Assembly: GCA_002353575.1 (NCBI GenBank) | Contig: DEJQ01000004.1 | Span: 1-9,007, forward strand | Origin: Prevotellaceae bacterium UBA2744 | GTDB lineage: Bacteria > Bacteroidota > Bacteroidia > Bacteroidales > Bacteroidaceae | Direction of reading: 5' to 3' | Length of the DNA stretch: 9,007 nucleotides | Shown here: positions 5,649 to 9,007 of the stretch, piece by piece | Position numbering within the stretch: the first letter of the stretch is position 1 | Layout of the letters: the number at the start of each line of letters is the position of its first letter | Position numbers and translations under genes: made by a program | The notes under the pieces: model-generated | Told to the model about the DNA's origin: nothing | What the model saw: only the letters and a program-made list of their open reading frames with translations | Database searches by the model: none

Positions 5649-7123
5649 TGAAAAGAATTCTGATTATATTGGGCATAGTCTTCTTTACAGCTGAAGGCTA
5701 TGCCCAAATTGGAAACCGAAGAAGGGCACATAAAGCACTTGACGAGTTCAGAAAGGAAACCCGTAGGGATTTTAATGAATTCAGGAAAAAGTGTATGGAT
5801 GATTTCATTTCCTTTGTACAGAACCCATGGAAGGAGTTTGAAAACACCCCTCCAGTTCCAATGCCGAAGGAAGATGAATTACCGCCGGTAGTTATTCCAA
5901 AAGAAGATAAGGACAAGCCTATTGAAGATAAGCCTGTCGTAATCGACGATGTGGTTAAACCTGTACCTGTACCTCCGCAGCCAAAGCCTGTAGCTCCTAT
6001 AGAGGAAGTCCCTATAGAGGAACCGAGGTATATAGATTTTAATTTGTTCGGGACAACAGGGCGGGTGAGATTTGATTCCAGTCGAAGGGTACGATTGCAG
6101 GGAGTCGAGGAAGAACAAGTGGCAGATGCTTTCAGGCAGTTTACACCCGAGGTATATGACAATTTGCTCTTTGATTGTCTTGAAATCCGAACTAAGATGC
6201 AGTTGTCCGATTGGGCATATCTGCAGTTTCTTAAAACAATCACTGAGAAAATCGCAGGTGGAAACAATAACGATGCAGCCATCAATTTTGCATATCTGTA
6301 TATGCAGTCCGGGTATAGGATGAGGCTCGCACATGACGGTAATAAATTATATGTGCTTTTTGCTTCAGAGCATTATATATATGATAAACTGTCATACACT
6401 ATCGACGGTAAAAAGTATTTCGGAGTGTATGACTTGCCAAACAGACTTTATATAAGCATGGCTTCATTTCCGAAGGAGAAGAGCCTTTCACTCTTAGTAC
6501 CGAAAGTTCAACGGTTTGCAATGAACAAGGGCAACTTACGTTCGATCTCCTCTTCTGCTTTTCCAAATGTAAAGTTCTCAGTAGCAGTTAATAAGAACCT
6601 GATTGACTTTTATAATACTTATCCGGCTTCTATGCTCAATGAAAACTTCATTACAAAATGGGCGATGTATGCTAATACCCCAATGGACGGTGACGTTAAG
6701 GCACAGGCATATCCAGAGCTGAAGAAGCTGCTCGACGGATGCTCTCAAAAGGACGCTGTGGAAAGGCTGCTGAATCTGGTACAGACTGGTTTCATCTATG
6801 AATATGATGATAAAGTATGGGGACATGATAGAGCTTTTTTTGCTGAAGAAAGTCTTTATTATCCATACTGTGATTGCGAAGACCGTTCTATCCTCCTTAC
6901 TCGACTAGTCAGGGACTTGCTCGGACTTAAATGTATTCTGATTTATTATCCTGGTCATTTAGCTTCAGCGATAGAGTTTACACAGGGTGACGTGAAGGGT
7001 GACTATATTATGCTGAACAATCATAAATATATAGTTGCTGATGGAACGTATATTAATGCTCCTTTAGGCAGAACTATGCCGGGAATGGATAATAAAACGG
7101 CTACAGTCATCTTGTTGGAATGA
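5648..7123 (+). CDS. Exported transglutaminase-like cysteine protease with proline-rich linker
   Basis: 491 residues. Signal peptide (MKRILIILGIVFFTAEGYA|Q), a basic helical segment at about 22-60 (RRAHKALDEFRKETRRDF), then a Pro/Glu/Lys-rich spacer at about 68-130 (PVPMPKEDELPPV, KPVPVPPQPKPV) that could span periplasm or peptidoglycan. A middle region of unknown fold follows at about 130-360. The C-terminal domain at about 365-490 has the transglutaminase-like core: Cys410 in CDCEDRS, His437 in YPGHLASAIEF and Asp465 in VADGTY, in the order and spacing of the Cys-His-Asp triad. Such domains cleave or crosslink peptide bonds; the substrate is unknown, with neighbouring exported proteins as candidates. 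It starts in the stop codon of the LPP20-like gene and is followed by a strong hairpin, so it probably ends the transcription unit. The triad appears intact. Confidence 0.87.
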   Translation: MKRILIILGIVFFTAEGYAQIGNRRRAHKALDEFRKETRRDFNEFRKKCMDDFISFVQNPWKEFENTPPVPMPKEDELPPVVIPKEDKDKPIEDKPVVIDDVVKPVPVPPQPKPVAPIEEVPIEEPRYIDFNLFGTTGRVRFDSSRRVRLQGVEEEQVADAFRQFTPEVYDNLLFDCLEIRTKMQLSDWAYLQFLKTITEKIAGGNNNDAAINFAYLYMQSGYRMRLAHDGNKLYVLFASEHYIYDKLSYTIDGKKYFGVYDLPNRLYISMASFPKEKSLSLLVPKVQRFAMNKGNLRSISSSAFPNVKFSVAVNKNLIDFYNTYPASMLNENFITKWAMYANTPMDGDVKAQAYPELKKLLDGCSQKDAVERLLNLVQTGFIYEYDDKVWGHDRAFFAEESLYYPYCDCEDRSILLTRLVRDLLGLKCILIYYPGHLASAIEFTQGDVKGDYIMLNNHKYIVADGTYINAPLGRTMPGMDNKTATVILLE

Positions 7124-7147
7124 TATAATAAAGTCAGAGAAATGTAC

Positions 7148-7188
7148 TCCTACCCAAGCCCTAAGGTGCTCTATGGGCTTGGGTAGGG
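7148..7188. terminator. Strong hairpin between converging genes, likely terminator
   Basis: Bases 7149-7161 (CCTACCCAAGCCC) pair perfectly with 7175-7187 (GGGCTTGGGTAGG), 13 bp with a 13-base loop, plus a T-G pair outside. It begins 25 bases after the stop of the transglutaminase-like gene. No clear T-run follows on either strand, so termination would be by structure alone or in both directions; an mRNA 3'-end stabiliser is an alternative. Confidence 0.6.
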
Positions 7189-7472
7189 CGATGTAGGTCT
7201 GAGAAAAGTGCACTCCTGCTATGACTATTTACCTGATTATTGTTGTCTTTTGTCTTTGTTTTGGAGGGTAATATACCCAAGCTTGGTGTTATGATAGATG
7301 GTGGCTGTTTAATAACAATTTCACTTTCTTCCCATTCTTCCCATTTAAGGACTTCACGTGTTATTAGCAACTTTAGTTTTTCTTCGTCTGAAACAGCATC
7401 ACAAACTAAGTCCTGAATTTCCGCTCCCAAATTCTCTATATTTATATTTTCTGTTTCTATTTTTGTCTTCAT
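7161..7472 (-). CDS. Doubtful small hypothetical protein, acidic
   Basis: 103 codons on the minus strand, starting 50 bases after the stop of the PEGA-FGE gene, so it could be co-transcribed with it. The first 50 or so residues look protein-like: acidic and helical (EIQDLVCDAVSDEEKLKLL, EVLKWEEWEESEIV). The rest (polar Asn/Ser/Thr then SDLHRPTQAHRAP) looks like translated non-coding DNA, and the stop codon lies inside the stem of the hairpin at 7148-7188, an unusual place for a genuine gene end. No signal peptide, no known family. It may be a decayed or frameshifted small gene, or chance. If it is not a gene, the 399 bases from 7124 to 7522 hold only the hairpin and two imperfect repeats. Confidence 0.4.
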   Translation of the reverse strand: MKTKIETENINIENLGAEIQDLVCDAVSDEEKLKLLITREVLKWEEWEESEIVIKQPPSIITPSLGILPSKTKTKDNNNQVNSHSRSALFSDLHRPTQAHRAP

Positions 7473-7522
7473 AGTTACAAGATTTTATTTCCTGTTTGAC
7501 ATTTTACTTGCCTGTCATGTTT

Positions 7523-9007
7523 TTATTCTGACAGTGCAAGGCGGAAACCGATGAAACCAGCCCTGGATGATTCTCCATTACAGCCACGCCACGTTGTACG
7601 ACTATTAAACGCGCTATCTTCCCAACTACCACCTCTATACCTGCGATTAACCCCTTCTAAAGGACCTTGAGGATTAGTAAGATCCTCATCTGGGTATTTC
7701 TCAAATGCACCCCTATCTTGACATAATTCAGCAACATTTCCGCTCATGTCGTATAGATTAAGTTCGTTGGGTTGTTTTCTGGCAACGGGATGAGGGCGAC
7801 AATTTTGTATTTTTGCTTCATTCCACCAACTACCATTAGTGTCTATATGAGAATTGCCGGAATTTTCCACAGTCCATGCAACATCTTCAAAATTGTCACT
7901 TCCTGAATATTTGTAGCCATTACTTTTGTTGCCGCCGCGAGCAGCAAACTCCCATTCCGCTTCGGTCGGAAGCCGGAATTTATAACCAGTCATTTGACTT
8001 AACTTGTCAACAAAGACTTGACATTCTTCCCAAGACATATTATCTGCTGGTAGAACATCATCGTTTCCTTTATGTTTAGAGGGATTACTACCCATTACCT
8101 CAGTCCATAAAGACTGTGTAACTTCAGTCTGACCTATATAATAGCTGCTCAATGTCACCTTGTGCACCGGTCTTTCATATTCAGTGCTCTCATTGCTATT
8201 GCTTCCCATCCTAAAGGTACCGCCCTCTACAGCTATCATTTTAAATTTAATGTCATTGATAGTAAATAATAAAAAATGTTCTCCTGTAGATTCGTTACCT
8301 TTTTCAAGTTTAACGTTAGCTGTCATTTTCTTTTTTTCTATCATGTTGATATTGAGAGCTGTCGTCTGTAGTTCTGTAATCTCTATTTGACGTTTTTCTT
8401 CATGATAGTCTTTATGGGAAAGTGTCAAATTATGCTGACCTATCAGTAAGTTGGTTATGTTACGCGGCGTAGTACCGTAGTCTTTGCCATCTATCTTTAT
8501 GCTGGCACCAAGAGGTGTGGAAGTTAATGCCAAAACGCCAGTGATGGGTTGGGGTGGTGTTAATGTGATAATATGATTTTCACCTTCTACTACTGTTATT
8601 GTTTGAGATGAGGGGTTATGATTCTTTTGACGACACTCTATCTGATAGCGTCCTGCCTTCAATACTCCTTTCCAAGAACGTATGCCTTTCTTGTTGTTGT
8701 TTATATATATTTCAGCATCGGCATCCACTAAAAGTGTAATATCGGCACCGTTGCTGCGTAGAATGACATCTTCGCGATGGGTTTCATTCTGATTGCTGAG
8801 TGTAAATCGACCTTCCGAAGGATAATAGTTCTCGGCCATAACACGGTAGGTGTAAGTGCCGTATTCCATGCTTTTGGCTACGCCACCAGTGTTGTCTGTG
8901 ATGCCAAAAATCTCCTCGTAAGCATCGGGACGTTCCTCGCTGCGTATCATGATGGTAGCTTGCGGAATGGCGGGCTGCATCTGAAACATAACCATCTGGG
9001 TATAAAC
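7523..9007 (-). CDS. PEGA-repeat protein with FGE-sulfatase (C-type-lectin-like) domain (5' end outside window)
   Basis: Read leftward, the frame is open from the last base of the window (V-Y-T-Q-M-V-M-F), so the Met at 8995 is internal and the N-terminal domain lies beyond the window. From that Met: three PEGA-like modules at about 1-80, 83-150 and 153-222 (the third with STPLGASIKIDGKDYGTTP), a charged linker, and an FGE-sulfatase domain at about 247-490 (EGGTFRMGSN, YYIGQTEVTQSLW, FRLPTEAEWEFAARGG, YDMSGNVAELCQD, terminal GFIGFRLALSE). The region matching the catalytic cysteines reads GGSWEDSAFNSRTTWRG, with no Cys, so a binding role is favoured over sulfatase activation. It is clearly paralogous to the two PEGA genes on the plus strand but differs from them in DNA over most of its length, except for the 23 bases at the window edge, which are identical to the left gene. 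It converges on the five-gene unit. Confidence 0.9.
   Translation of the reverse strand, partial: VYTQMVMFQMQPAIPQATIMIRSEERPDAYEEIFGITDNTGGVAKSMEYGTYTYRVMAENYYPSEGRFTLSNQNETHREDVILRSNGADITLLVDADAEIYINNNKKGIRSWKGVLKAGRYQIECRQKNHNPSSQTITVVEGENHIITLTPPQPITGVLALTSTPLGASIKIDGKDYGTTPRNITNLLIGQHNLTLSHKDYHEEKRQIEITELQTTALNINMIEKKKMTANVKLEKGNESTGEHFLLFTINDIKFKMIAVEGGTFRMGSNSNESTEYERPVHKVTLSSYYIGQTEVTQSLWTEVMGSNPSKHKGNDDVLPADNMSWEECQVFVDKLSQMTGYKFRLPTEAEWEFAARGGNKSNGYKYSGSDNFEDVAWTVENSGNSHIDTNGSWWNEAKIQNCRPHPVARKQPNELNLYDMSGNVAELCQDRGAFEKYPDEDLTNPQGPLEGVNRRYRGGSWEDSAFNSRTTWRGCNGESSRAGFIGFRLALSE
8985..9007 (-). repeat. Right copy of 23-bp inverted repeat inside coding sequence
   Basis: The reverse complement is identical to bases 1-23 and in the same reading phase. 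Inversion across the pair would therefore join the outside N-terminal half of this gene to the PEGA-TonB C-terminal half, and the outside left N-terminal half to this gene's PEGA-FGE part, both in frame. Confidence 0.85.

Noticed and set aside
5698..6285. Minus-strand open frame (195 codons) rich in Gly, Ser and Thr opposite gene 5
   Set aside because: Its repetitive look is the antisense reading of the proline-rich spacer of the transglutaminase-like protein.
1..9007. Insertion sequence, integron attC array or CRISPR
   Set aside because: No transposase, integrase, cas gene or regularly spaced repeat was seen. The two hairpin repeats lack the core sites of attC elements and are nearly 2 kb apart.

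Overview
The window looks like a chromosomal segment of a member of the Bacteroidota, probably Bacteroidales. The clues are four signal peptides that all cleave before Gln (Ala|Gln), AT-rich leaders without clear Shine-Dalgarno sites, a Bacteroidetes-type TonB C-terminal domain, PEGA and FGE-sulfatase surface proteins, and LPP20-like exported proteins. Genus cannot be fixed from the sequence.

Layout. Five genes point rightward: (1) the 3' part of a PEGA-repeat protein ending in a TonB C-terminal domain (1-1044, start lies outside); (2) a complete paralogue ending in an FGE-sulfatase / C-type-lectin-like domain (1152-2936); (3) an exported protein with an LPP20-like N-terminal domain and an NTF2-like C-terminal part (3051-4895); (4) a small exported LPP20-like protein (4962-5648); (5) an exported transglutaminase-like cysteine protease (5648-7123) whose start overlaps the stop of gene 4 by one base. 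Gaps are short (107, 114 and 66 bases, then an overlap), so this is probably one transcription unit for envelope proteins. A strong hairpin follows at 7148-7188. Converging from the right are a third PEGA-FGE paralogue (9007-7523, start outside) and a doubtful small ORF (7472-7161).

The most striking feature is that both ends of the window are the same 23 bases in inverted orientation. They lie inside homologous codons, in the same reading phase, of the two outermost genes (PEGA-TonB on the left, PEGA-FGE on the right). Recombination between them would invert the whole 9-kb segment. It would swap in frame the C-terminal portions of the two PEGA proteins, and it would also switch which outside promoter reads the five-gene unit. 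A diverged third copy of the site sits at the matching place in gene 2. No recombinase gene is in the window, and inversion itself cannot be seen in one sequence.

Other signals: a 43-nt hairpin-forming repeat after both gene 1 and gene 2, whose stem differences keep G-U pairing; a 37-bp exact tract shared by genes 1 and 2, suggesting recombination or gene conversion; and a 3' end of gene 2 that resembles the variable region of a diversity-generating retroelement target, although neither reverse transcriptase nor template repeat is present here. All proteins with visible N-termini are predicted to be exported by the Sec route, so the locus probably builds or displays a periplasmic or surface structure in which PEGA proteins with interchangeable C-terminal modules are handled by LPP20-like partners and a transglutaminase-like enzyme. 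That functional picture is inference.
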